Assembly (NCBI GenBank): GCA_046350655.1 | Contig: JAXMAB010000008.1 | Span: 372,001-436,000, forward strand | Origin: JAEUHO01 sp046350655 | Lineage (GTDB): Bacteria; Planctomycetota; PLA2; JAEUHO01 | Reading direction: 5' to 3' | Length of the DNA: 64,000 nt | Shown: piece by piece, positions 40,913 to 49,766 of the stretch | How positions within the stretch are numbered: position 1 is the first letter of the stretch | Layout of the letters: each line of letters starts with the position of its first letter | Notes under the pieces: model-generated | Databases searched by the model: none | The model's input: only the letters and a program-made list of their open reading frames with translations | Told to the model about the DNA's origin: nothing | Translations under genes and position numbers: made by a program

Positions 40913-43627
40913 ATGCGGACGTCGGCTTCGGTCCTCGGTGTGGTCGCGGCGCTCGGCCTCGCGTTCCTCGGGCTCTCGGCCTGCGGCGGCGGCGGCGGGG
41001 GCGGCGGCGCGCCCGACGCGGCGTTCGTCACGGCGGACCCCCGCGGGCTGACGCGCGCGGGCGACGTCGGCGGCGCGCTGCCGGGCGTCGGCGGCGCGAA
41101 CGGGGGCGACCTCGCCCCGGCCGCGCCCGGCGCGGAGGCCGCGGACGCGGGCGGCGACGTGGCGCGCGAGCTGGCCGAGGCCGACCTCTCCCGCGTGTCG
41201 GGCGACCTCCTCTTCCTCGCCAACGCCCACCGCGGCCTCGTCGTCGTCGACCTCGCGACGAAGACCGTCCGCGGCCGGCTCGCCCTCGGCGGGTTCCCGC
41301 ACGAGCTGCTCCTCGTGGGCGCCCGGGCCCTCGTCTTCGTCGCGGATCCCGCGACGGGCCTCGCGTCCCTGGTGGACGTCTCCGTCGCCGACCCGTCCGC
41401 CCCGACCGAGACGGCCCGGTTCGCGCTCGGCGGCGCGTACCGCGCGGCCCGCCTGGTCGGGTCCGTCGTGGTCGCCGTCACCGACGTCGCGGTGCGTTCG
41501 TTCTCGGTCGGCGCGTCCGTCGTCGCGGTGGACCAGGTGACGCTGCCCGCGCCCGCGGCGTTCGTGCACGCGACGCCGACGGTCTTCGCGATCACGTCGT
41601 GGGGCGACGGCTTCTCGACCCCGGTGATGCTCGTGGACGTGTCGGACGCCGCCGGCGACCTCGCGCTCCGCGGCTCCGTCTCGGTCCCCGGCTGGGTCGG
41701 CGACGAGCAGAAGCTCGACGTCTTCGGCGGCGTGCTCCGCGTGGTGACGCACGACGGGAACGACGGCGCGCTCTCGCGCTGCCTCACGTACTCGCTGGCC
41801 GACCTCGACGCGCCGACGCTCCTCGGCTCCCTCGACCTCGTCCGCGGCGAGCAGCTGTTCGCGACGCGGTTCGACGGCGCCCGCGCCTACGTCGTCACGT
41901 TCGAGCAGGTGGACCCGCTGTGGGTGCTCGACCTGTCGAACCCGGCGGCGCCCAAGGTCGCGGGGCAGCTCGTGGTCCCGGGCTGGTCCACGCAGCTCGT
42001 GCCGACGGGCGACGGCCGCCTCGTCGCGGTCGGCGTGGACCCGGCCGACGGCTGGCACACGATCGTGTCGCTCTTCAGCGTCGCCAACCCGGCCGCGCCG
42101 GCGCTCCTCGACCGCGAGGACTTCGGCTGGGGCTGGTCCACCGCGTTCCACGACGTGAAGGCCCTCGGCGTGTTTCCCGCGGACGGGTTCGTGACGGTGC
42201 CGATGTCCGGCGAGAGCGAGCGGCTCGCGGTGCTCGCGCTCGGGCCGGCGGCCCTCTCGCTGCGCGGCGACGTCGCGCTGGACGGCCCGGCCGTGCGCGG
42301 TTTCCCGCACGCCCGCGGCCTCGTCGCGGTCTCGAACGAGGAGGTCGCGGTCGTCGACCCGCTCACGCTCGCCGACCGCGGCCGCGTGACGATCGCCGAG
42401 CACGTCGTCGACGTCGTCCCGCGCGCGGGCGGCGACCTGTCGCTGGTCGCCAAGCGGCGTTCCGGCCGCCTCGGCGACGTCGTGCTGCCGCTCGTGCCCG
42501 AGCGCGCGTTCCCGTACGGCGACCGCGTCGCCGTCGTCGGCTGGGACGACCTCGGCCGCGCGGCCGTCGTCGTCGACCTCGCGCCCTCGACGCCCACGGT
42601 GTCCGCGCGGTTCGCGCTCGGCAGCGCGTGGTTCTCGATCTGCGACCCGGCGTGGGGGATGGCCCGCCCCGACGGCATCAGCGTCGCGTGGGGCGGCGCC
42701 GCGACCGACGCGGTCCTCACGGACGACGGGCACCTCGTCGTCCACGGCCTGCCCGGCGGCGCGCCGACCCCGATGCCGATGCCCGGCGGCGGCGGCAAGG
42801 TGATGCCGATGGGCAACGCCCCGTCCGGCGCCGCGAGCAACGTGACCGACGGCTTCGTCGTGCTCGACGTCGTCGCCGGCGCGCTCGACGCGCCCATCGA
42901 GGTCGTCGACGGCTACGTCACCGGCTTCGTCGCCGACGACGGCGGAGACCTCGTCGTCACGGTCGGCGGCGGCGCGTCGTCGGACCGCCTCGGCCGCCCG
43001 CGCATGCGCCACGACCTCGTGCGCGTCCACCTCGCCACGCGCGCCACGACGACCGCGGTCAACGTGCCGGGCTACGTCGTCTCCGCCGCCGGCGACCTCG
43101 TCTACACCGTCGAGGAGACCTGGGACGACGGCTGGACGTGGGACCGCGGCGTCGTCGCCGTCTCGGTCGTGGACGGCCTCGCGACCGTGCTCGACCGCCA
43201 CGCCCTGCCCGCCGACGCTTACGACGTCCGCGCGAGCGGCGCGACCCTCGTCTACACCGTCTCGTCCGGCGTCGACGTCGGCCCGCTGCCGCCCGTCGAC
43301 GGGGGCGACGTCGCGTGGGGTTCGCCCGGCGGCATGCCGTGGATGCCCACCACGACGATCGGGTCCGTGCGGCTCGGGGCCACGCTCGCCGCGGGGCCCT
43401 CGCTCCCCGCGCCCGACGCGTTCCGCGCGGTGGTCCTCGTCGAGGACGGCGCGGTCCTCGTGGTCGAGGACGGCACGCGCCTCGTGCGATTCGACCTCGC
43501 CGGCGCCTCCGCCACCCCGACGTTCACGTCGGCCCTGGTCGGCTGGCCGCTCTCGATCCGGCCCGGCGTCGTCGCGGGCACCTACGTCGTGGCGCTCGGC
43601 TACGCGGGCACCGCGACGGTCCCCTGA
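40913..43627 (+). CDS. Beta-propeller lipoprotein
   Basis: 904 aa. Signal peptide with lipobox (GLAFLGLSAC) followed by eight glycines, a linker of about 90 residues, then repeated WD/LVIVD-like blades: LVVVDLATKTVRGRLALGG, DPLWVLDLSNPAAPKVAGQL, VSLFSVANPAAPALL. The DPLWVLDLSNP to STQLVPTGDGRL stretch matches the secreted beta-propeller family (PF09826 type) as I know it. Surface lipoprotein of unknown ligand. The ATG follows GGGAGG. Confidence 0.78.
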   Translation: MRTSASVLGVVAALGLAFLGLSACGGGGGGGGAPDAAFVTADPRGLTRAGDVGGALPGVGGANGGDLAPAAPGAEAADAGGDVARELAEADLSRVSGDLLFLANAHRGLVVVDLATKTVRGRLALGGFPHELLLVGARALVFVADPATGLASLVDVSVADPSAPTETARFALGGAYRAARLVGSVVVAVTDVAVRSFSVGASVVAVDQVTLPAPAAFVHATPTVFAITSWGDGFSTPVMLVDVSDAAGDLALRGSVSVPGWVGDEQKLDVFGGVLRVVTHDGNDGALSRCLTYSLADLDAPTLLGSLDLVRGEQLFATRFDGARAYVVTFEQVDPLWVLDLSNPAAPKVAGQLVVPGWSTQLVPTGDGRLVAVGVDPADGWHTIVSLFSVANPAAPALLDREDFGWGWSTAFHDVKALGVFPADGFVTVPMSGESERLAVLALGPAALSLRGDVALDGPAVRGFPHARGLVAVSNEEVAVVDPLTLADRGRVTIAEHVVDVVPRAGGDLSLVAKRRSGRLGDVVLPLVPERAFPYGDRVAVVGWDDLGRAAVVVDLAPSTPTVSARFALGSAWFSICDPAWGMARPDGISVAWGGAATDAVLTDDGHLVVHGLPGGAPTPMPMPGGGGKVMPMGNAPSGAASNVTDGFVVLDVVAGALDAPIEVVDGYVTGFVADDGGDLVVTVGGGASSDRLGRPRMRHDLVRVHLATRATTTAVNVPGYVVSAAGDLVYTVEETWDDGWTWDRGVVAVSVVDGLATVLDRHALPADAYDVRASGATLVYTVSSGVDVGPLPPVDGGDVAWGSPGGMPWMPTTTIGSVRLGATLAAGPSLPAPDAFRAVVLVEDGAVLVVEDGTRLVRFDLAGASATPTFTSALVGWPLSIRPGVVAGTYVVALGYAGTATVP

Positions 43628-43657
43628 CGGCGAGGGGCGGCGACCCCGCGCTCCGGT

Positions 43658-43689
43658 ACGCGAGGCCCGGCGGCCGCCGGGCCTTGCGT
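43658..43689. repeat. Dispersed 32-bp GC palindrome, copy 6
   Basis: Same 32 bases as the copy at 5740 with a single mismatch. Lies just after the beta-propeller stop and before the 35-bp dyad cluster. Confidence 0.75.
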
Positions 43690-43717
43690 TCCCGCGCACT
43701 CGACCGCCTCCGGCGCC

Positions 43718-43998
43718 TTCCGCCAGTAAACGACCGGCATGTATTGGCGGATCGACCGCGAGGCCTGGCGGCCGGCATCCGCCAATGAACGACCGGCATC
43801 TATTGGCGGATCCGCCAATCATCGACCGGCATCGATTGGCGGATCGACCGCGAGGCCCGGCGGCCGGCATCCGCCAATAAACGACCGGCATGTATTGGCG
43901 GATCGACCGCGAGGCCTGGCGGCCGGCGGCATCCGCCAATCATCGACCGGCATCTATTGGCGGATCCGCCATTCAACGACCGGCATCTATTGGCGGAT
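43718..43998. repeat. Cluster of six 35-bp dyad units
   Basis: Units at 43718-43752, 43777-43811, 43810-43844, 43869-43903, 43931-43965 and 43964-43998. Each has arms ATCCGCCAAT and ATTGGCGGAT around a 15-nt centre containing CGACCGGCAT. Units 2/3 and 5/6 overlap by AT; the others are separated by 24-27 nt of GACCGCGAGGCCTGGCGG, a piece of the GC palindrome family. The cluster fills the gap between the convergent beta-propeller and folD genes. Not CRISPR: the repeat is a dyad and the spacers are alike. Confidence 0.85.
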
Positions 43999-44008
43999 CG
44001 CGCCCGGG

Positions 44009-44908
44009 TCAGCTGTCGGGGAAGAGGGGGACGCTGATCTCCTCGCGCGGCGGCGGCGACTTGCGCGCGGCGAGGATCGTGTTGCGCATCAACATCGCGA
44101 CGGTGACCGGGCCGACGCCGCCGGGGACGGGCGAGACGCGGCAGCCCTTCGCGACGAGGCCCGCATAGTCCACGTCGCCGACGACGCGCGTCTTGCCGGG
44201 CGCGGCGGGGTTCGGGACGACGTTGATCCCGACGTCGACGACGATCGTGCCCGGGCGGACCATGTCCGGCGTGATGAGGTTCGGCCGGCCCACCGCGACG
44301 ACCAGCAGGTCGGCCTCGCGGGTGTGGCGCGCGAGGTCCTTCGTGAACTTGTGGCAGACGCGGGTCGTGGCGTCGCGCGCGAGGAGCAGGAGCGCCACGG
44401 GCTTGCCGACGATCTCGCTGTGCCCGACGACGACCGCCTCGGCGCCGCGGATGGCGGCGTGCGACGACTCGAGCAGCGCGATCGACGCGAGGGCGGTGCA
44501 CGGCGCGAGGCCGTCGCGGCCGTGGACGAGCGCGCCGAGGTTCGTCGGCGTCACGCCCTCGACGTCCTTCTCCGGCGCGATCGCGAGCTGGAGCACGCGG
44601 CCCGGCAGGTGCGGCGGCAGGGGCAGCTGGAGCAGGATCCCCGTCACCGCCGGCGACGCGTTGAGCGTCTCGAGGGCGGCGCGGACCTCGGCCTCGGAGG
44701 CGTCGCCCGGCAGCGTGTGGAGGTCGTACTGGATCCGCCACGCCTCGGCGCCCCGGCGCTGGCCTCGGATGTAGGCCTCTGTGGCGGGGTTCGTCCCGAC
44801 CTGCAGCGCGACGAGGCGCGGCCGGCGGCCCTCGCGCAGGAGCCCGTCCACCTCGGGCGCGAACTCCGCGCGCAGCTGCTGGGCGAGGGCGACGCCGTCG
44901 AGGTCCAC
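44009..44908 (-). CDS. folD: FolD-family methylenetetrahydrofolate dehydrogenase, catalytic Lys replaced
   Basis: 299 aa. FolD normally oxidises 5,10-methylene-THF and hydrolyses methenyl-THF. The fold and motifs are present: VGTNPATEAY, ILLQLPLPPHL, KDVEGVTPTNLG, VVVGHSEIVGKP, GDVDYAGL and SPVPGGVGPVTVAML. The cyclohydrolase lysine four residues after the active-site Tyr (YxxxK; E. coli Lys54) is Gln here (YIRGQ). By published work on the family this should impair cyclohydrolase and leave dehydrogenase. GTG 44908 follows GGAG. It converges on the beta-propeller gene. Confidence 0.88.
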   Translation of the reverse strand: MDLDGVALAQQLRAEFAPEVDGLLREGRRPRLVALQVGTNPATEAYIRGQRRGAEAWRIQYDLHTLPGDASEAEVRAALETLNASPAVTGILLQLPLPPHLPGRVLQLAIAPEKDVEGVTPTNLGALVHGRDGLAPCTALASIALLESSHAAIRGAEAVVVGHSEIVGKPVALLLLARDATTRVCHKFTKDLARHTREADLLVVAVGRPNLITPDMVRPGTIVVDVGINVVPNPAAPGKTRVVGDVDYAGLVAKGCRVSPVPGGVGPVTVAMLMRNTILAARKSPPPREEISVPLFPDS

Positions 44909-45031
44909 GGGGGCTCCGGGTGGTCGGCGGCGGACGGGGGGGGACGGCGGGCCGCGCCGACCGCGACCCGACCGACAGCGGGTACCACGCCCGCCGCCGG
45001 GTGCCAAGCCGCGCCGTGCTACCTTCGCGGC

Positions 45032-45574
45032 GTGGCCGGTCCCGACACGCTCTCGGTCCTCTATGACGCCGACGCGATCGGGGAGGCCGTGCGCGGGCTC
45101 GCCGCGCGGCTCACGCCGCGCCTCGCGGGCAAGCCGACCTACGTCGTGCCCGTCATGAACGGCGCGCTCTTCTTCGCCGCCGACCTCCTGCGCGCGCTCC
45201 CGCGCGAGGTCCCGATCGTCGGCTTCGGCGTGGCGTGCGTCGCGTCGTACGGCGCCGGCACCGCGCCCGCGGGGCCGCCCGAGGTGACCGCGTTCCCCGC
45301 GCGCGACCGCCTCGAAGGTCGGACCGTCCTGGTCGTGGACACGATCCTCGACACCGGCGCGACCGCCGACGCCGCGGTCCGCGAGGCCCGCGCGCGCGGC
45401 GCGGCCGACGTCCTCTTCTGCTGCCTCATCGAGAAGCCCGCGCGGCGCCGCGTCCCCGTGGTGCCGGACGCCTGCGCGTTCTCGGCGCCCGACCTGTTCC
45501 TCGTCGGCTACGGCCTCGACGCGTCGGGCCGCTTCCGCACCCTCCCGTACGTCGCCGCGCTCGCGCGGGCGTAA
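45032..45574 (+). CDS. hpt: Hypoxanthine phosphoribosyltransferase-like protein
   Basis: 180 aa. Purine salvage enzyme family: PVMNGALFFAADLLR, the PRPP loop VLVVDTILDTGATA (a Thr sits where the family often has a second acidic residue), and the C-terminal FLVGYGLDASGRFR. TACCTT is exactly 6 nt before the GTG, with no ribosome-binding site, so leaderless expression is likely. Divergent from folD. Confidence 0.82.
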   Translation: MAGPDTLSVLYDADAIGEAVRGLAARLTPRLAGKPTYVVPVMNGALFFAADLLRALPREVPIVGFGVACVASYGAGTAPAGPPEVTAFPARDRLEGRTVLVVDTILDTGATADAAVREARARGAADVLFCCLIEKPARRRVPVVPDACAFSAPDLFLVGYGLDASGRFRTLPYVAALARA

Positions 45575-45736
45575 CCCGGCCGCAGCACCGCCGCCCCCCC
45601 CGGGGCCCGGGGGGCCGGAGGCCAGCGGGCCTCGCGTCCCCACGCCCCCGACCGGTCCCGAGGCAAGGTCCGCGGGCCGGGGCCATCCTCCCTCCGGACC
45701 CGGGATGGGTGCGCACGTTCCTTCGCGGAGGGTGGC

Positions 45737-48031
45737 ATGCGTTCGACGTTCCGATGGGCCGGTTTCGTGCTCGGGTTCGGGGTCCTCGTCGCCTGCGGCG
45801 GCGGCGCCGGCGGGGGCGCGGCCGGGGGCGGGGGAAGTGGGGGTGGCGGGGGAGGAGGGGGCGGCGGCGGGGGCGGCGGGGGCGGCCTCGTGCCGCAGGC
45901 GAATCCCGTGATGTTCGTGACGCAGGTGCCGACCGCGCAGGGGTTCGGCTCGGTCGTCGAGACGTTCAACAACCACCGGCCGTCGTTGACGTCGTGCCCG
46001 CGCGGGGGCGCGTTGTGGATCCGCTACCCCGACGGGTCGCTCAAGAACCTGACGGCGGCCGCGGGTTACGGCGAGACGGGGCTCCAGGGCGCGGGCGCGA
46101 TCGCGGTGCGCGAGCCGTGCGTGCACTGGGGCGGCACGAAGGCGGTGTTCTCGATGGTCGTGGGCGCGCCGACGCAGCAGTACCAGGTGCAGACGTACCT
46201 GTGGCAGTTCTACGAGATCACGGGGCTCGGGGCCGCGGCGACGCCGGTGATCACGAAGGTGCCGTTCCAGCCGGCCTACAACAACGTGAGCCCGTGTTAC
46301 GCGTCCGACGGGCGCATCCTGTTCACGTCGGACCGGCCGCGCGACGGCCAGGCCCACCTCTACCCGCAGCTCGACGAGTACGAGTCGGCGCCGGTGGTGA
46401 CGGGCATCTACGGCCTCGACCCGACGACCGGCGCGCTGGCGCTGCTCAACCACGCGCCGTCGGGCGCGTTCTCGGTGGGCGTGGACTCGGCGGGGCGGGT
46501 CGTCTTCACGCGGTGGGACCACCTGCTGCGCGACCAGCAGGCCGACGCCGAGCGGCAGGGCGGGTACGCGTACGGCGCGTACGACTGGTCGGACGAGAGC
46601 GCGGCGGCGGTGCCGCTCGCGACGGCGACCGAGGTGTTCCCGGCGCCGCGGTCGTCGTGGATCTCGTTCGTCAACGCGAACCCCGGCTACGCGGGCGACC
46701 TGGCGGGATGGAAGCCGCACCTCGTGGGCATCGCGTTCAACCTCTTCCAGCCGTGGGCGATGAACCAGGACGGCACCGACGAGGAGACGATCAACCACGC
46801 CGGCCGGCAGGAGCTGGGCGGCTACGTCGACCGCGCCTTCGACGACGACCCGAACCTCGTCGAGTTCGCCGGCGTGAACGCGCACTCCGCGAACCAGGTG
46901 CACTACTACCAGGGCTTCTTCCAGGTGCGCGAGGACCCGACGCATCCGGGGCAGTACCTCGGCGTGGACAGCCCGGAGTTCGGCTTCCACGCGTCGGGCC
47001 GCGTGCTGCGGGCCGTGGCGCCGCCGGGCCTGAACGCGGAGCAGGTCTACCTCGAGGCGACCACGCACCCCGACACGTCGGGCTCGACGCCGACGCCCGC
47101 GCACACGGGGCGGTACCGCAGCCCGACGGTGCTGACCGACGGGACGTTCCTCTGCGTGCACAGCACCGAGATCGGCCAGGACCAGAACGACGGGACGACC
47201 GCGGCGCCGACGTCGCGGTACGACTTCCGCCTCAAGACGATGACGTTCGACGGCACGTACTGGAAGGCGGGCGCGCCGCTGACCGCGGGGCTGCAGGCGT
47301 CGGTGTCGTGGTGGAGCCCGGACGTGATGACGACGTGGTCCGGCACGCTATGGGAGCTCGACCCCGTGGAGGTCGTGGCGCGGCCCGTGCCGCCCGCGAC
47401 GAAGGAGGCGGCGCTGCCGGCGCCCGAGGCGAACGTGCTCGCGCAGGCCGGCGTGTCGGCGACGGCGCTGAAGGCGTGGCTGGAGGCGAACGGGCTCGCG
47501 TTGATCGTCTCGCGCGACGTGACCACGCGCGACCGCGCCGACCGTCAGCAGCCGTTCAACCTGAAGGTCGCGGGCACCGCGAAGCAGACGCTCGGCGCGT
47601 CGGGCAAGGTCTACGACGTCTCGTACCTGCAGATCGTGCAGGGCGACCTCCTGCGCGGCCTCGGCAAAACGACGGTGCCCCTGCCCGCGGGCCGGCGCGT
47701 GCTCGCGCGGTTCCTGCACGATCCCGCGGTGGACCACCCCGCGCCGTCGGACGGCTCGGCGCCGCCCGGCAGCGTCGAGGTGGAGGACGACGGATCGATG
47801 GCGGCGCTCGTGCCCGCGCGCCGCGCGGTCTCGTGGCAGTTGGTGGACGACGCGGGCGAGCCCGTGGTGCAGGAGCGCTACTGGGTGACGTTCCAGCCGG
47901 GCGAGGTGCGCGTCTGCGCGTCGTGCCACGGCGTCAACCAGTTCGACCAGGCCGGCAACCCGCCGCCCACGAACCCGCCGAAGGCCCTGAAGCGGCTCCT
48001 CGACCACCTCAAGGCGAAGGGGAAGATCTGA
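45737..48031 (+). CDS. HzsA-related lipoprotein with one c-type heme motif
   Basis: 764 aa. Lipoprotein signal (FVLGFGVLVAC) followed by a very Gly-rich linker of about 30 residues, including an unbroken run of 16. The body resembles the hydrazine synthase alpha-subunit/PD40 family (ILFTSDRPRDGQ, GRVVFTRWDHL, AMNQDGTDEE) and the C-terminus has CASCH, one c-heme site. Related proteins are frequent in planctomycetes that do not do anammox, so hydrazine synthesis is not implied. GGAGG precedes the ATG. Its 3' end overlaps a minus-strand gene by 23 bases. Confidence 0.82.
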   Translation: MRSTFRWAGFVLGFGVLVACGGGAGGGAAGGGGSGGGGGGGGGGGGGGGGLVPQANPVMFVTQVPTAQGFGSVVETFNNHRPSLTSCPRGGALWIRYPDGSLKNLTAAAGYGETGLQGAGAIAVREPCVHWGGTKAVFSMVVGAPTQQYQVQTYLWQFYEITGLGAAATPVITKVPFQPAYNNVSPCYASDGRILFTSDRPRDGQAHLYPQLDEYESAPVVTGIYGLDPTTGALALLNHAPSGAFSVGVDSAGRVVFTRWDHLLRDQQADAERQGGYAYGAYDWSDESAAAVPLATATEVFPAPRSSWISFVNANPGYAGDLAGWKPHLVGIAFNLFQPWAMNQDGTDEETINHAGRQELGGYVDRAFDDDPNLVEFAGVNAHSANQVHYYQGFFQVREDPTHPGQYLGVDSPEFGFHASGRVLRAVAPPGLNAEQVYLEATTHPDTSGSTPTPAHTGRYRSPTVLTDGTFLCVHSTEIGQDQNDGTTAAPTSRYDFRLKTMTFDGTYWKAGAPLTAGLQASVSWWSPDVMTTWSGTLWELDPVEVVARPVPPATKEAALPAPEANVLAQAGVSATALKAWLEANGLALIVSRDVTTRDRADRQQPFNLKVAGTAKQTLGASGKVYDVSYLQIVQGDLLRGLGKTTVPLPAGRRVLARFLHDPAVDHPAPSDGSAPPGSVEVEDDGSMAALVPARRAVSWQLVDDAGEPVVQERYWVTFQPGEVRVCASCHGVNQFDQAGNPPPTNPPKALKRLLDHLKAKGKI

Positions 48032-48326
48032 CGTCCCCGCACGCGAGGCCCGGCCCGCGCCGTCGTCGCGGCCACGCGCCGACGGCGGCGGCCGCGGCGC
48101 CGACCACCACGAGCCCCCGCGCGATCCACGCGTCGCGTGCCGCGACCTCGGGCCGCACGCGGCCGGACTGCGTCCACGCGACGTTCCGCGTGAAGTCGGG
48201 CGCGACGGCCTCCGGGGCCGCCGGCCACCAGACCGGCGTGCCCGCGCGGCCCGCGAGCAGCGCGGCGCCGTAGACCGCCGCCGCGGCCCCGAGGACGACG
48301 AGCCCGACGCGGACGAAGGGACGCAT
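48009..48326 (-). CDS. Short two-helix membrane protein, paralogue A
   Basis: 105 aa: RVGLVVLGAAAAVYGAALL near the N-terminus, a polar loop with GTPVWWPAA, then a second helix GLVVVGAAAAAVGAW followed by PRRRR. The same pattern recurs at 53185 and 55186. TAGACT is 7 nt before the ATG at 48326. The 3' end overlaps the HzsA-related gene tail to tail. Function unknown. Confidence 0.65.
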   Translation of the reverse strand: MRPFVRVGLVVLGAAAAVYGAALLAGRAGTPVWWPAAPEAVAPDFTRNVAWTQSGRVRPEVAARDAWIARGLVVVGAAAAAVGAWPRRRRGPGLACGDVRSSPSP

Positions 48327-48364
48327 GGGGGCGAGTCTACCGACCGACGCCGGCGGCCGCCGGG

Positions 48365-48916
48365 TCACCGGGCCCGGGGCGACGCGGCGCCGGTGCGGGC
48401 CTCGTAGGCCTCGAGGGCGGCGCGCGCCGCCTCGACCGTCGGGTCGGGGTCGGGCAACGCGATCCAGACGTACTGGTCGTTCGGGAGGCGATTCCGCAGG
48501 CGCTGGGGGGCGTCCGACTTGAAGCGGATCCACAGGCCGTCGCGTGCGTACAGCGCCGGCTTGAAGTGGTGGGCGGGGGTGCGCCGTCGCGCGACGGCGC
48601 CGACGATGGCGTCGGGATCCTCCTCGCGCACCCGTTCGACGCGGCGGACGATCGCGAACGGGAAGGCCCACGCCTTGCGCCGATGCCGCAGGCGGATCTC
48701 GTCGTCATCGACCTCGATCACGGTGAACGGCTTCCACGCGGCGGCCGCGGCGAACGTGAGCGCGATCGTCGTGGGCAGCCACACGAGGAGCAGCGCGGGG
48801 CGCGGCTGCGGGAGGACGAGGGCCCAGCCGAGCAGGGCGACGGTCGCGGCGACGAGGATCTCGACGACGAGCACCGTCACGTCGAGGACGTTGCGGCGGT
48901 AGCGCACGGGTTCCAT
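48365..48916 (-). CDS. Membrane protein with PH-like domain
   Basis: 183 aa. Two N-terminal helices (VLVVEILVAATVALLGWAL and LLLVWLPTTIALTFAAA), then a beta-rich domain (FTVIEVDDDEIRLRHRRKAW) like bacterial PH domains. TAGGGT is 6 nt before the ATG. Lies just upstream of, and in the same direction as, the two-helix gene at 48009. Confidence 0.65.
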   Translation of the reverse strand: MEPVRYRRNVLDVTVLVVEILVAATVALLGWALVLPQPRPALLLVWLPTTIALTFAAAAAWKPFTVIEVDDDEIRLRHRRKAWAFPFAIVRRVERVREEDPDAIVGAVARRRTPAHHFKPALYARDGLWIRFKSDAPQRLRNRLPNDQYVWIALPDPDPTVEAARAALEAYEARTGAASPRAR

Positions 48917-49090
48917 GCCCCGACCCTACCGTGCGCCGCCCGCCGGCGCTCCGACCGGTGGGGCGGCTCCTGCCGCGCCGGGTGCGCCCGTGGTCCGCGA
49001 CGACGGCGGATCCCGTCGCGCGGCCACGGGGTCCGGAGTCGGACGAGGCCGCGGCGAACGACGGCGCCTGGCGAGGTCTCGACCGGTGCG

Positions 49091-49614
49091 CTACGCCTCG
49101 CCGTGGAAACCTGCGCTCTCGAAGGTGCCGGTCGTGGGGTCGTACCGCGCTTCGAAGAACGAGTCCCCGCCGTCGAAGACCATCAGCTCCTCCTGCCGCG
49201 GGTCGAAGCCCTCGGCCGCGAGGCTCTCGATGTCATCGATCGCGGCCCCGTGCACCTCGATCCATCGCTTGCCGTCCTCGATCGTCCCGACGTACTGCCG
49301 GAAGTACCGGCTGAGGGGCCGTCGGAACTCGGGGGCACGCGTTCGCATCGCGTCCGGGAGGCGCGCCTCGAGGGCGGCGACCTGCGCCGGCGTCGGCATC
49401 CAGCCGCCCGGCTTCGACGCCAGGATGACCCCGCGATAGCCCGGACCGACGACGTCGACGGGCCCGAGCGGCTGCGGAGCCGGGGTCGCAGCGACGACGG
49501 GTCGGGCGACAGGGGCCGCGCGCTCCCGCACCGACAGCCCCCGCTCGCGAGGAGGACGGAGGCGAAGACGGCGACGGTGCGCCACGAACGCGTCGGCGGA
49601 ACGGCATCGAGCAT
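49091..49614 (-). CDS. Lipoprotein, frameshifted near the N-terminus
   Basis: The ATG at 49614 gives RTVAVFASVLLASGGC, a lipoprotein signal, in one frame; the rest (GPVDVVGPGYRGVI, FRQYVGTIEDGKRWIEVHG, DSFFEARYDPTTGTF) runs to 49091 in another. The break is in the GAGCGCGCGG run near 49520. About 175 aa when joined. No family recognised. TAGGCT lies 6 nt before the ATG. Confidence 0.6.
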
Positions 49615-49766
49615 CACGGAAGCCTACTCCGGGTGCGCGGTTCCTCGCGCCACAGCCCGCGTTCGCGTTGCCGGCCGGCACCGGGTCGACCGGGGCGTCG
49701 CGGCGGACGAGGTCGTGCGGAGGGCGCCGCAGGGGTTGGGCGGGGCCGTGCGGGAGCGATCCTCGG

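Noticed and set aside
43718..43998. CRISPR array
   Set aside because: Units are dyads that sometimes overlap, and the intervening segments are near-identical rather than unique.
45737..48031. Evidence of anammox metabolism
   Set aside because: Only an HzsA-related single-heme protein is present; no hydrazine synthase beta/gamma or hydrazine dehydrogenase genes, and the family is broader than anammox.
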